Below, one piece after another: positions 5,177-16,400 of a stretch of 36,372 bases of DNA. Made by a program: the position numbers and the translations under genes. The stretch is from Treponema sp. (lineage in GTDB: Bacteria > Spirochaetota > Spirochaetia > Treponematales > Treponemataceae). The stretch lies in contig JAFZWX010000106.1 in NCBI GenBank assembly GCA_017617145.1, positions 1 through 36,372 on the forward strand. Direction: 5' to 3'. The notes beneath the pieces were generated by a model. That model saw nothing but the letters and a program-made list of their open reading frames with translations. It ran no database searches and was not told the origin of the DNA. Positions within the stretch are counted from its first letter, which is position 1. Each line of letters starts with the position of its first letter.

Positions 5177-7555
5177 CTAGTTATGATACCGTTTTACGCT
5201 CGAGTTTTGCAATAACGGAGAGTAATAATTATCATCACTGTCGTCGGTATATAAATTCAAAATGCTGTCTAAAATTGAAAGATCCAGATCATCCGGCGAA
5301 GCAACAAGAGGCTTTAATTTTGTTCCTATTGCCGGTTTTTTGAATTCCCAGCTTGCCTCTGGTGCTGTTCCTGTAAATGTTTCGGTATCAGTAACATCGC
5401 GCGGTGTTATGCCATATTCTCCTGAATTATTCCAGCACATATAGCCGCGGTTGATTGAATCGCGTACACCAAAAAATTCTTTTCTTATGTAATCTTCATC
5501 ATAATATTGTTTGTCGTAACTAACACCAAGGTAGAAGCTCTGAACCCAAGGTCTGATTATTGAACGGTTACGACACATAATTGTATTACGGAACGAACCA
5601 TAATAATAAATGCGGTATGTTCTGTCGGCATAAGGCGCATAATTTAAGAAGGTCTGCTCAAAGTGACTTGGATAAAACATCGGGCCAATAACATCAACAT
5701 ATTCCGAAAGTAATTCAGAATCCTGACCAGTTCTTGTGCCACTTCTATACCATCCATTTGCACCATAAATATCAATTCCAATTGGAGCATCAATATTCTC
5801 ACGAGCGTAAGACAGGAATGAAATAAGAGCACTTTCTTTATCCATTCCCTTATCCTGCCAGCGATATTTTGCGTTATAAAGATTAAGCCCATCAGTTGGA
5901 AAACGAATATAATCAAACTGAATTTCATCAAAACCGCGGGCGATTAATTCCTTTGCAACTGCAATATTGTATTCCCATACTTCTTCTGAATAAGGATCAA
6001 CCCAATGCTCATCATAATATTGTGTTTCGGTTCCTGTTATATTACCCTCTTCATCAACAATATCTTCATAACCTTTTATACCTGTCCAGACTTTATTATT
6101 TTTGCTATCCCAGACTGCATATTTTCCGTTTGCATATTTTGTTAGACAACGATCCTTAAATGTTACAATTCTTGCAACAAGATAAATGTTTTCTTTTTTG
6201 AATTCATCAATAAATTTTTCAAGGTCTATTGCGTAATTAGAAACTGTACCTTTTTCGAGCAGCAAAGGATCTTTTGTCTGATATCGTAAATAACCATAAT
6301 CATCCTTCATATCAATTACAAGCGCATTCATATTACGATCTTTTACGATTTTCTTAAACTTGTTAATTCCTTCCATATTTCTGCACTGATAAGCTGAAGC
6401 ATAAATTGCCTTTTTACCATTTGCTTTTTCTGCATAAGGAGAATTAACTGTTCCGGGATACAGCAGCCACAATTCATTTAATAAAATGCCTTTTCCAAAG
6501 CCGCTCCGAGTTTGAGGTATCCAGGCAGAATTTATCATTCCAGGAACGCAGGCAAATGCCTTGTTCCAGTCATTGAACATTACAGGTTCACCAGGGCTTG
6601 TAAGAGTGTTAATATCAAGAGAGCCAATTCCTTCCAGATGTGTATAAACAAGAACATCATCCATTAACGAAAGGCCATCCAATGAATCTACAGGCTCTGT
6701 ACCCTTATAAATTTGTACACCTTTTTTTGTCTGCCAGTCAAAACGGTAAAGATAAGGAAGATATGACTGCGAAAGATAAATTTCTGTATACTGACTTCCA
6801 TCTGCATTTGTTCGTACAACCGGTAAAATATCGGCAATTTCATCTGGGCTCGAAAGCGACTGCATTTTTACAAAACCGTCTTCTACATCATTCCAGGTTG
6901 CTTTTGGTTTGTCGGGCATAATATATGAAAGTCCGAATATTGGATGCGTCATGAATACAACAGTTTCGCCTTCGATTGTTGCTACGGCTACTGCTTTTAC
7001 TCCAGCGGTTGTCTTACTCATTGAACCAAGCGATTTCCAGTTATAGCCGCCGTCGCTTGAATAATAAACAGCATCTTTAGTAGCAGTTACCATCTGACTG
7101 TTGTTTACAGGATTTACACAAAAATCTTTTAACTCCTGAATCTGTAAAGTCAGCGTTGCACTTTTGCCGTCATATTTTTTTATTGTAAGAAAAGGAAGTC
7201 CATTATCGCGTTCTTCAAAAGTCTTTAAATCTTCAGAAAAGAAAAGTCCCTTTTGTGTACGAAAAAACCACCCATCTTTTACACCGGCAATTGAATTTCC
7301 TATATATTCAGGCAGACTTACGCGTGCAATCTGATCTACACGGGCTTCTGTCCAAAGTGGAATTACATTATTTGATGAGGTAACTTTAAATAATCCTGAA
7401 TCTGAACCAACAAGAAATACGTCTGCTTCATTGGTAGATTCTGCCGAAGCCGTAATTTTGCCCGGCAACTGATAAAGAGGTTTTGTGTTCTGAGCATAAG
7501 CTTGTTGTGCCGGAACACAAAACAACAACGATAATACAATGAGTATAGTAGCCAT
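5177..7555 (-). CDS. Secreted BNR-repeat and DUF4015 (glycoside hydrolase-like) protein
   Basis: From the ATG at 7555 the protein has 792 residues and begins with a signal peptide (ATILIVLSLLFCVPAQQAYAQ). The frame stays open upstream to a GTG at 7684, but that part is basic, lacks signal-peptide character and has no good ribosome-binding site. Residues about 30-330 look like a beta-propeller, with an Asp-box (YYSSDGGYNW, about 165-174). Residues about 385-735 match DUF4015, a TIM-barrel glycosidase-like domain: NMNALVIDMKDDYGYLRYQT, EIQFDYIRFPTDG, PIGIDIYGANGW, YVDVIGPMFYPSHF. Substrate unknown; action on envelope or host glycan is inference. It sits between the HD-GYP gene and mnmE. Confidence 0.85.
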   Translation of the reverse strand: MATILIVLSLLFCVPAQQAYAQNTKPLYQLPGKITASAESTNEADVFLVGSDSGLFKVTSSNNVIPLWTEARVDQIARVSLPEYIGNSIAGVKDGWFFRTQKGLFFSEDLKTFEERDNGLPFLTIKKYDGKSATLTLQIQELKDFCVNPVNNSQMVTATKDAVYYSSDGGYNWKSLGSMSKTTAGVKAVAVATIEGETVVFMTHPIFGLSYIMPDKPKATWNDVEDGFVKMQSLSSPDEIADILPVVRTNADGSQYTEIYLSQSYLPYLYRFDWQTKKGVQIYKGTEPVDSLDGLSLMDDVLVYTHLEGIGSLDINTLTSPGEPVMFNDWNKAFACVPGMINSAWIPQTRSGFGKGILLNELWLLYPGTVNSPYAEKANGKKAIYASAYQCRNMEGINKFKKIVKDRNMNALVIDMKDDYGYLRYQTKDPLLLEKGTVSNYAIDLEKFIDEFKKENIYLVARIVTFKDRCLTKYANGKYAVWDSKNNKVWTGIKGYEDIVDEEGNITGTETQYYDEHWVDPYSEEVWEYNIAVAKELIARGFDEIQFDYIRFPTDGLNLYNAKYRWQDKGMDKESALISFLSYARENIDAPIGIDIYGANGWYRSGTRTGQDSELLSEYVDVIGPMFYPSHFEQTFLNYAPYADRTYRIYYYGSFRNTIMCRNRSIIRPWVQSFYLGVSYDKQYYDEDYIRKEFFGVRDSINRGYMCWNNSGEYGITPRDVTDTETFTGTAPEASWEFKKPAIGTKLKPLVASPDDLDLSILDSILNLYTDDSDDNYYSPLLQNSSVKRYHN

Positions 7556-7634
7556 ACTCTTATTATCGGTGAAAAATATGTTGTAGATTAGATGAAGTTT
7601 GAAGAGGAAATTGTGCAAAAATTTACTGACTGAG

Positions 7635-7662
7635 CGCGAACTTCCTTTTCGTCCTGTTCGCG
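7635..7662. repeat. Inverted repeat between HD-GYP and DUF4015 genes
   Basis: CGCGAAC (7635-7641) and GTTCGCG (7656-7662) are exact inverted copies with a 14-base loop. On the minus strand a TTTTT run follows about 10 bases later. It may attenuate transcription between the two genes, but it is too loose to call a firm terminator. Confidence 0.35.
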
Positions 7663-7689
7663 ATCGGGCAGCAAATCTTTGCACCTTTA

Positions 7690-9273
7690 TTATACAATCT
7701 GGTCTAATGTATCGACAACTGTTGCGTCGTAAAAGCCTGGTTGTTCGCGGAGCTTTTCTATTGCGGTTTCCTTGTCCATTGCCTGACGATAATTTCTGCG
7801 GCTAGACATTGAAACATAAGTTTCGGCAACACGGATAAGGCGTGCAATCTGTGGAATTTCGTCGCCCTTAAGACCGTTAGGGTATCCTGTACCATCAAGG
7901 TTTTCATGGTGCTTTTTAGATGCATCATCGAATACTTCCCAATACTTCTTTGGAACAAAATCAAGATATTTTTCTGCAATATTTACATGGTTATGCATTT
8001 CTTCCTTTTGTTCATCAGTAAGGGTTTCGGCTTCCCAAATTGTTGGATCAACACCCAAGAAGCCTGCATCATAAATCATAGCAGCACAGAAGTTTAGCAT
8101 TGCATTTCCCTGAGATAATCCTAACTGCATAGAAAGCTTATATACAAGTTCACTAACATTCTTTGAATTGTTCTTACGGTTTGTAATCTGGTCAATCTTT
8201 GTACCAATTTCTTCACACTTAACAGCAAGCTGTTTTAATTCTTCTTCATCTTCCTGTGTAAAGGTTACATCAGGTAAAGCAGCGGCTGGTGCCCATGAAG
8301 AAGTGCCTGCAAGTTTAAGTGGAGCACCTTGTCCATACAAGTCGGTTGCACCACCAAGCATGATTCTATTTGTATTACTTGTATTTTCAGCAATAAGACG
8401 GAATGCCTGCATATATTGTTCCTGTCGTTCTGCCTGAAGTTTCATACTTCTGCGTGCAATAATGATTACAACAAAAACAATAATCAGAATAAGAACGGCA
8501 ATTCCAACAATTGAGAATACCATGATTGTTGTAGATTTTGCCTGAGCCTTAGACGATTCTTTTAAAGCTTCTGCCTGATCACTCATGGAATCCTGCATAC
8601 CGGCGAAGCCTTCCTGAATTGCCTTAAGATTCTTTTCTGAATTTTCATTTGATTTAGCAAGCTCTTCTGCCTGATTTTTCATAGATTCAGCTAACTCTGC
8701 CTGTGATTCTGCCTGTTTGGAAATTGCCTCATTCTGCTTTTCCATGGCTTCTTTTTGCTGATAGAGTGCTTCGTTTTGTTTTTCAAGCGCCTGTGTCTGC
8801 TGCTTAATAGAAGCCTGCTCTTCATTATGACGCTTTTGTGCAGCAGCTTCACTTGCTTCAAGCTCTGCCTTACGCTGTTTTTCTGTTTCGATCTTCTGAT
8901 TTTCTTCTATTTGAGCAAGAAGTTTTTCTGTCTTTGTATTTTTAACATCAGGATATTTTTCGAGCATGATTTTTACATCGCTCAAAGCAGCACCGTCGTA
9001 ATTTGCAAGAATTGCTTCAAGTTTCTGCTGATAAACAAGCTTTGCCTCGCTTATTACAGAAGCACGTAATGTTGGTGTAGTTTCGTCATTCATCATTTGA
9101 AGTGCACCATTTACTTTTTTATAAGCGGTTTCAATATCACCTTCGTCCATTGCATCTTCTGCGGCAGTAAGCTGCTTTTTTACAAGCGCCGAAGTATCTG
9201 CTGCAAAAACAGAAACTGCTACAAATGAAAAAACTAATACTGCAATAATTCTCTTAAACTTATCTAATAACAT
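7690..9273 (-). CDS. Membrane protein with long coiled coil and degenerate HD-GYP domain
   Basis: The ATG at 9273 is preceded by GGAG six bases away; the longer TTG start at 9285 lacks this. The 527 residues comprise a signal peptide (about 1-24), a helical region, a strong Gln/Glu/Ala-rich coiled coil (about 125-245), a membrane helix (about 250-273) and a cytoplasmic HD-GYP domain (about 345-527). HD-GYP enzymes degrade cyclic-di-GMP. Here the HD pair reads Tyr401-Asp402 and the usual first-helix His is absent, while His429, HHENLDGTGYPNGL (about 455-468) and IPQIARLIRVAE remain. I infer a weakened enzyme or a sensor. The start lies inside the preceding gene (14-base overlap), so the two products are coupled. 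Confidence 0.85.
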   Translation of the reverse strand: MLLDKFKRIIAVLVFSFVAVSVFAADTSALVKKQLTAAEDAMDEGDIETAYKKVNGALQMMNDETTPTLRASVISEAKLVYQQKLEAILANYDGAALSDVKIMLEKYPDVKNTKTEKLLAQIEENQKIETEKQRKAELEASEAAAQKRHNEEQASIKQQTQALEKQNEALYQQKEAMEKQNEAISKQAESQAELAESMKNQAEELAKSNENSEKNLKAIQEGFAGMQDSMSDQAEALKESSKAQAKSTTIMVFSIVGIAVLILIIVFVVIIIARRSMKLQAERQEQYMQAFRLIAENTSNTNRIMLGGATDLYGQGAPLKLAGTSSWAPAAALPDVTFTQEDEEELKQLAVKCEEIGTKIDQITNRKNNSKNVSELVYKLSMQLGLSQGNAMLNFCAAMIYDAGFLGVDPTIWEAETLTDEQKEEMHNHVNIAEKYLDFVPKKYWEVFDDASKKHHENLDGTGYPNGLKGDEIPQIARLIRVAETYVSMSSRRNYRQAMDKETAIEKLREQPGFYDATVVDTLDQIV

Positions 9274-10411
9274 TTTCAACTCCAAATCCTATGATTGCAC
9301 TAAGATGATTTTCTACACCACCCTGGTTCAATATTAAAAGTGTATCTCTTGCTCCCAGGTTGAAAACAAGCTTAACTCTCTCAAGTTCTGCAAATGGAAT
9401 TGCAACAGCAGCTTTAAGGCTCAATGCCTGATAATCTCCTGCAATGAGTCCTCCAAGCAGATAATTCAAATCAAGATTTAATCCAGCTGGTCCTATAGCC
9501 GCATTGCTCAACTGAACACCAATCAAAGGAGAAACAACACTTCCATAAAGTGCATTTTGAGCCTGTACAACAGCTTTGTTCTTTGCAAGTGCTTCATCGT
9601 CTTGTTTAAGAACTCCAAGATCGCTAAAGCCTAGACGGAAGAAGAGCTTTTCTGCAAATGGGAATGAAACCTTTGGTGCAATTTCAAAATTGAACTCCAT
9701 TGGACCATTATTGAATTCCATAAACTTAAAGTCAAAGAAAATATCTCCACCAACTGTTATTGACTTTGGAATAGAATATTCATAAGTAAAATCAAGCGAA
9801 ATACCTTCGGCCATAAGTGGTTTTTCCAGATCATTTGCGGTTACCATGCCAAAGTCAATCATACCGAAATTTGCATTCCATCGGTATTTTTCGCTTCGTT
9901 CATCTTTAGACGAAATATAAACCTGCTTACCTTCTGCAGTTGTAACTACGTTATAATCCTTTTGGGCAGCGGCAAGGAGTTTTTCTTTTTCTGCTTCTTT
10001 TTTAGCAGCTTCGGCAATTGCTTTTTCTTGCTGTTCCTTTTCATATTGCTGCTGGATTTCATAAGCTTCGGCAATTGCTGCATAAAGGTCTACGGCATCT
10101 TCATCTTCAAAATCACCGTCGATGTTGTTATCGATAATAATATAAATTGCCGTCATGGCAAATTCATATTCGTTATCAATAATCAGTCTGCGAACCTTTT
10201 TTTTGGTGTAATTTTCCATAAGGTAGTAGTACTTGTCTTCAACATTTTCACGGAGAATACTTGCAAGTTCATCATCTGCCTGTTTAATGAAGATTACATC
10301 AATTTCTTTATAAACCTTGCTTACATATTCTTCTACTGCAAACAGATTACCTGCTGCCACAGAAAAAATTAAAGCAAGAAAAAATGTTTTGAATCGTTTC
10401 TTCAAAATCAT
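9260..10411 (-). CDS. Probable outer-membrane protein: helical N-terminus plus beta-barrel-like C-terminus
   Basis: The ATG at 10411 has GAGGTG just upstream and is preferred to the GTG at 10417. The protein has 383 residues. It has a signal peptide (RFKTFFLALIFSVAAGNLFA), a helical region (about 25-165) ending in a Glu/Lys/Ala coiled coil, and then about 210 residues of alternating polar and hydrophobic strands (SLDFTYEYSIPKSITVGGDI, FFRLGFSDLG, AGLNLDLNYLLGGLI, VKLVFNLGARD) typical of a small outer-membrane barrel. I know no named family for it. It begins 29 bases after the Ig-repeat gene and overlaps the HD-GYP gene, so all three are probably one operon linking the outer membrane to a cytoplasmic regulator. 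Confidence 0.75.
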   Translation of the reverse strand: MILKKRFKTFFLALIFSVAAGNLFAVEEYVSKVYKEIDVIFIKQADDELASILRENVEDKYYYLMENYTKKKVRRLIIDNEYEFAMTAIYIIIDNNIDGDFEDEDAVDLYAAIAEAYEIQQQYEKEQQEKAIAEAAKKEAEKEKLLAAAQKDYNVVTTAEGKQVYISSKDERSEKYRWNANFGMIDFGMVTANDLEKPLMAEGISLDFTYEYSIPKSITVGGDIFFDFKFMEFNNGPMEFNFEIAPKVSFPFAEKLFFRLGFSDLGVLKQDDEALAKNKAVVQAQNALYGSVVSPLIGVQLSNAAIGPAGLNLDLNYLLGGLIAGDYQALSLKAAVAIPFAELERVKLVFNLGARDTLLILNQGGVENHLSAIIGFGVENVIR

Positions 10412-10440
10412 AATCACCTCAAATAATCCTAACCACTACA

Positions 10441-13400
10441 CTAGAAAATGTTCACACGAAGTCCTATAGAACCTTGTGGTACTAATTTCTTAATATCTTC
10501 ACTTGCTACATCCGATGGAATGAACCACAGAGAGAACTCGTAGTACATCGAGAACGTACTGAAGGCCTTAATTTCATTAATATGAACTCTAGGGAATTCA
10601 AGCTGCGAAAGAACTGCCGAAAGAATCTGTCCGGAACCAGAGTTCGTCTGTGAGAAATAGTTGAACTGAGCACCAACAGCAATACTTGCACTAAGCCAGT
10701 CAAAGTCGTGACCAAAGAAGAAGCTGAATGGTATTGTAGAAATATTGGCAAGAAGCTTTCCACCAAAGATATTTCCACCATATCGGAGTTCACTTACAAC
10801 ATTTCCAAGGAATGCATTTACTGCATCGCGCTGTTCCTGTGTATACTGACCAAATATGAACTGAAGTTTAACGTTATCATCAAAGAAGGTAAGACCTGCA
10901 CCAACTTCGTACAATGAAGCACCCCAGAAGTGGAAGTCTACATAAAGTCCCTGAATGAATGACGGAACTTCATAAGAAGCCTTGTCACCTTTACGAAGGG
11001 CAATATTTACTTTTTCAAGACCTACTTCATCCTTTGAAAGTCCCGAAGCTTCGAGCATCTGGTTATAGCGGCCACCGTTGTTTGGAGCAATAAGCCTTAC
11101 TGTTGGAGCGGTGTTATCAATCTGAACAATTGTTCGTTCAATAGCAACCTCGCCGTTCTTCATTGTGGCACGAATAAGCAGGAAGTGATATCCTTCTGTC
11201 CAGTCCTGATTTTCTACGCGGTAGAGCCACTTGTCGTTTTCCGAAAGCAATTCAAAGGTCTTACCGTTATCAAAACTCAATTCAACCTTTGCAACAGCTT
11301 TGGCTGCAACCATATCTTTATATTCTTTAGTAGCTTCTTTTGATTTAGAAGCGGCAACTTCTTCCGGATCGCGACTATAGCCTGCTCTACCCTTAAGATA
11401 AGGTCTGCGCATTGCAAAGTCTCCGTAAGTAAAGTTGTCAAGAGTAATCCATGGACCAATTGAACTATAAGTAATTGACTGCGTAATAGAAGGAACTGCA
11501 CGTCCGTCTTCCAGAACTGCTTCTACATAATATGTATGAGTTCCGTCAGTCATATCGGTTACAATTGTCTTAATTGGATTTCCTTCATAATCAAGCTCAC
11601 CGGTATTAATTTCGGCAGCAGGAGTAATTTCGAACTTAAAGAAGTTTGAATCAGAAAGAGATGTTTCTTTTACAAACTTGTCATCAACATAAAGCTTGAG
11701 AGAAGAAATCTTACCTTCAACATTAGAAGAAGCCTGTCCATAAATATTGAAGTTTCCGTTCTTGTGTTCACCATTCAACGGGTAAAGAACGTCTACTACT
11801 GCAGGCGGCTTAGACTTGTCTAAGTGAATGTTACGGCTTACATTTGTTCTGTTTCCGGCTTTATCTTCACCAGAAAGTTCTACATTGTAGAAACCGTCAG
11901 ACAAATCTGTAATATCAAGAGTTTCACCAATGATATTATTGATTGGAATAGTTCGCTTAATTGCTTCTGATGTCTTTTCCATGTTGCGGATTGTAATGTA
12001 CAAATCAGAAATTTCTACATTATCGAATGCATAACCGGAGAAGAAGAGCTGACCTGTAGAAGTTGAATCATCAAGCGGCAAATCAAGAGAAATATCCGGA
12101 GCTTCGTTATCAATATTAATCAAGCTTGAGTACAAGCCCTTAATTCCATAATTATCTGTAATGCGTAAGAATACTACCTGAGTTCCACCTGGAATTGCGC
12201 GTGTATCTACCTGGTATGACCATTCTTCCTGACCAACAGCATCGTTATAGCTGTTACCGTTATCAAGAGAAAGCTCAACCTTCATAATACCGTTCTTATC
12301 GCTCGCAACACCAGAAATTGTAATAACTTCGCGAACAGAAGTATCGATTGTAGGTTTTTCTACAGAGCCTTTTGGTTCTTCCAAAGAAATGCGGAAGGTT
12401 CTCTGTGTAACTTCACCCTGAACACCATTAATATCTACGGCATAAACATAAATTGTATGCTCATTATCGGTCATAGATGCAAGTGGAACATCAATTGAGA
12501 AGCTTGTTCCAGGTTCAGGAATCATCTGATATTCATTGTCATCAATCTTATACCAGATTGTCGAAGGACCATCATCATCATATACAACACCCGAAATTGT
12601 GAAATCGCGTGTTATTACCTGAAGTTCATCCGGGACGTGAATTTCGGCAACAGGAAGGTCAGACTTGTTATCAATTGTGAAGTCCCAGCCCTCGATTGTA
12701 GTTTTGTTGCCTGCATCATCTATAAAGATAAACTGCATTATATCATCAATTGGTTTTTCTTCGGTACCAACATGAGTATTTACAAGCGGTTCAAGAGGAA
12801 TTTCAACGCGTTTTTCTTCTTTTTCTTCGCCTGCAATCATAAGATATTCTGCTTTATTGAACCATCCGTTATCTTTTACCTTAAAGGCAATAAGATTTTC
12901 ACCATTAACAATATCAATTGACAAAGGTTCAATAACTGTTACTTCTGGAGGAGTTGTATCTTTAAACGCTGCAGTTGTTACAAGAGCAGTATGACCTGCA
13001 TTATCATATGCACGAAGATCAAGTCGAACAAGTCCATCTTCAATAAATGTAATATTTACATCTTCACTGAAGGTTACTCCAAGTCCATTTGCATCTCCAT
13101 TTAACTGAAGATCTCTCCAGGTTTCACAGCCATCGAGAGAGTATTCTGCACGACGAACACCAAGAGCATCTGCAATTGTTCCAGAAAGCTTTACAGAACT
13201 AGAAAGCCAGTCATGAAGAACCGGAGTCTGAAGAACAAGCTGAGGCGATTCTGAATCTGCAAGGAAATTCATTGCTTCTGTCTGGAATGTATCGCCAAAG
13301 CGGTCTGTTACTTTAAGAACTATATCTTTATATACACCGTCTTTTGTTGCAGAAAGAACAACAAACTTACCGTCTGTTTCAATGAAAAGTCCATCTGAGT

Positions 13401-16400
13401 TTCCTTCGAGTTCGGCTTTGATTGGACCAGTTACATTTGCATAGAATACATATTTTGAACCATCAAGAAGAACCCAGTTTTTATCCTGTGAATCATAGAA
13501 GGTTCCAACATCGGCATAACTATAGATTTTTTCCTGATCATCAGTAACGTCTGAAGATGTATCGCGGATTACTGTAATTGAACCGGTAATAACCTGCTGA
13601 AGTGCACCGGCCTTAATTGTTATGTTAATCTTGTTTACACGCGAAGGTAAATTATTAAGAGGGATATCTGCAGTCCAGCGGGTGCCTTCTGGTTTACCAA
13701 GTTTAACTGCACCTGTCTGACGCTGATCTCCTCCCGAAACTTCCTCGCCGGTAATTTCATAATTAACAGCATTTACAGCAGCACCAGTATCTATATAAAC
13801 CCGCATATATTTTGGTTCTTTAGAAACACCATAAGGAAGCACTACAGGCATTCCGCTATAGTATTCTTCACCATTAACTTCGGCGATATTAGCAGAAAGA
13901 GTTGGTGCCTTTTGTGCTGTATATTTGCTGTTTCCGAATACAAGGGCATTTGCACCTTCCTGCATATCGGCACGGGCAAAGGTACGGAAGTTTTCATCAA
14001 GCTCACCCTGATAAGTTGTAATTGCATAAACATCAAAAGCATCTATCCAGCTGATAATCTGAGCTTTTGCTGCCGGCATTTTTCCATTAATCTCTTCAAT
14101 TTCCGGAAGATTATTAAGGGCAACAGCTTTAGCAACCTTGTTTCCGCCTGCACTTTCGGCAATAAATTCAACTATATACATTCCATCTGGAAGTGAATAA
14201 GTTTCAAAATTAAGAGAGAAGTTTCCGTCTATTTCAACCGGAATATTCTGGAAACTGTTTTCTACAGGACGAGGTGTTACTTTTGCAATAGTACCCGTTT
14301 TGTCGAGAGTTGCTTCTACACCAAGAACCCTGTAACTCAAGCTGCCAACGCCTGTTTCGCACTTAACGGAACCGGTAATTGTAAAGTTAGTCTGTCTAAC
14401 CTGCATTGCCTGAGATTCTGTATAATTATTTATGAATAAATTTGGAGTTACATTGTCATTCTTAAAAATAAGTGGACGAGATTCTGCAACCTTACCCTTA
14501 TCTGTAGTAACACGAACAATTACCGGCTCGGAACCGCCAATTGCACTACCCGGAATAAGTTTAATTTGATTGCCCTGAAGGCGAGCTGTTGCAAATGGAG
14601 TTTCTGGAACAAGCTCAACTGTTGCAGCGTTTCCACCAATAAGATATCCGGTAACAGGGAAATCCGGATTATTAATAATTGAACCGTCTTCGGCAACAGT
14701 GCTGTCGTCAAAAACAACAATCGGATCATCATTTTTTACAAGTGCAGTATTTGTTACATAGAAGAACGCTTTGTATTCTGTTGTACGGTCAATTACATCT
14801 GTTACTGTAATACGTACAGGGACAAGTCCCTTTGCAAAAGTTGAATTAACAGGGATTGAAACTGTATAAGAAGTAGGATTTTTAAGAACTTCATCACGCG
14901 GATCCTGTCCGGCAACTTCTATATGTGCTTCTTTAATTCCAAGAGCCGAAGTTGCTGTTACCGAGAATGTTTTGCCTGCTTCAGGATGAATTTCCATTCC
15001 GTTTACAAAATCAACAGATTCTTTTCCGGCGGTAACAACACCCTGAGTAAATACAGGAGCAATTCCTTTTGAAACAACCTGTACAGTAACAGGATTTCCT
15101 TCTACTCCATTTTCATCAATACCAACAATTGTGATTTTGTGATTTCCGGCAGAAAGTTCAGAAGCCTTGCACAGTTCATAGTAATAAGAACCCTTTGTTT
15201 CCTGAATAATTGCTTCATTTGAATCAAGCTGAATTCTTACAGACTGAACACTATCATCATCTGTTACAAAACCTCTTACAAAAACAGGTCTGTCATCTCC
15301 GGCATAAATTGTATTAGGAATTGGTTCCGTAATTGTAACAACAGGCTTATCTTCTTCCTGATTTAAAAGAATAGTTTTTGAAACCTCTACAACGTTCTTT
15401 GCACGGTCAATTGCCTTTACAGAGAACTTGCGCGATTTATCTTTAAGACCAATTGTATCTACAGTTATTGCCCAATATGGGTTACCTGGTACAAGATCAA
15501 ATACTCCGCTCTGATCTCCAAAGGTCCACGAAAGATCTGTTACACCAACATCATCTTTTGCAAAACCTGCAACAGTGAATTTTCCATTTACAGGCTCATC
15601 AACAGGATAAACAATCTGAACATCCGGCTTAGTATTATCAATATAATAAAGGAAGGAATAAGCACCTTCGGAAGTAGCGTTATCAATTGCCTTAAACCAA
15701 AGAACAGCAGGTCCATCCGGGAATTTTCTTGTATCAATATTTATAGAAAACTCTACAGTATCAAACTGCTTTGTTTTAGAAAGCTTTACAGGGAACCAGA
15801 ATCCGCCGTTATCTACAGAATAATAAAGTTCCTTAATTCCGTTACCGTCGCTTACTGTACCTTTGAAGTTTACGTTTCCAGAAACAAGTTGTCCCATACC
15901 AACATTTTCAACTGCTGTAAGCGGCTGTTTACGGTCGAGCTGCCAGGTAAGTTTTACAGGCTTGCTCACTACAGGTTCATCATTAATATCATAACCGGTT
16001 ACTTTAATTGTATGAGGACCTTCCTCAAGATTATTTGTATCAAGATAATATGACCAGAATTCTTTTCCATCAGCTATAACTAATTTTTCGTTTTCGGTGC
16101 CTTCATCAAGGAGGAGTTCAACCTTTGAAACACCATCATCGTCAACACAAGTACCTACAATGTTCAAGTTGCCGACAACACGCATGTTAGAATATGGGTT
16201 TGTAATACCACAAATTGGTCTGTCCGACTCAGGATCTACGTACAAATTGAACGGACCTTCAACATGCTCATTACCACCAAGGTCTGTAGCGGTAATCATA
16301 ATATTATATTTTACTGCTTTTTTCTGAGTTTTACCTTCAAGATCAAAGGTTTCTTTCCAGCTGTTTACATTATCTACGTCAATTGCTTCTATATCGCCCT

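Noticed and set aside
7556..7684. Longer start of the DUF4015 protein at the GTG 7684
   Set aside because: The added residues are basic and not signal-like, no good ribosome-binding site precedes the GTG, and the signal peptide begins at the ATG 7555. The longer form cannot be fully excluded.
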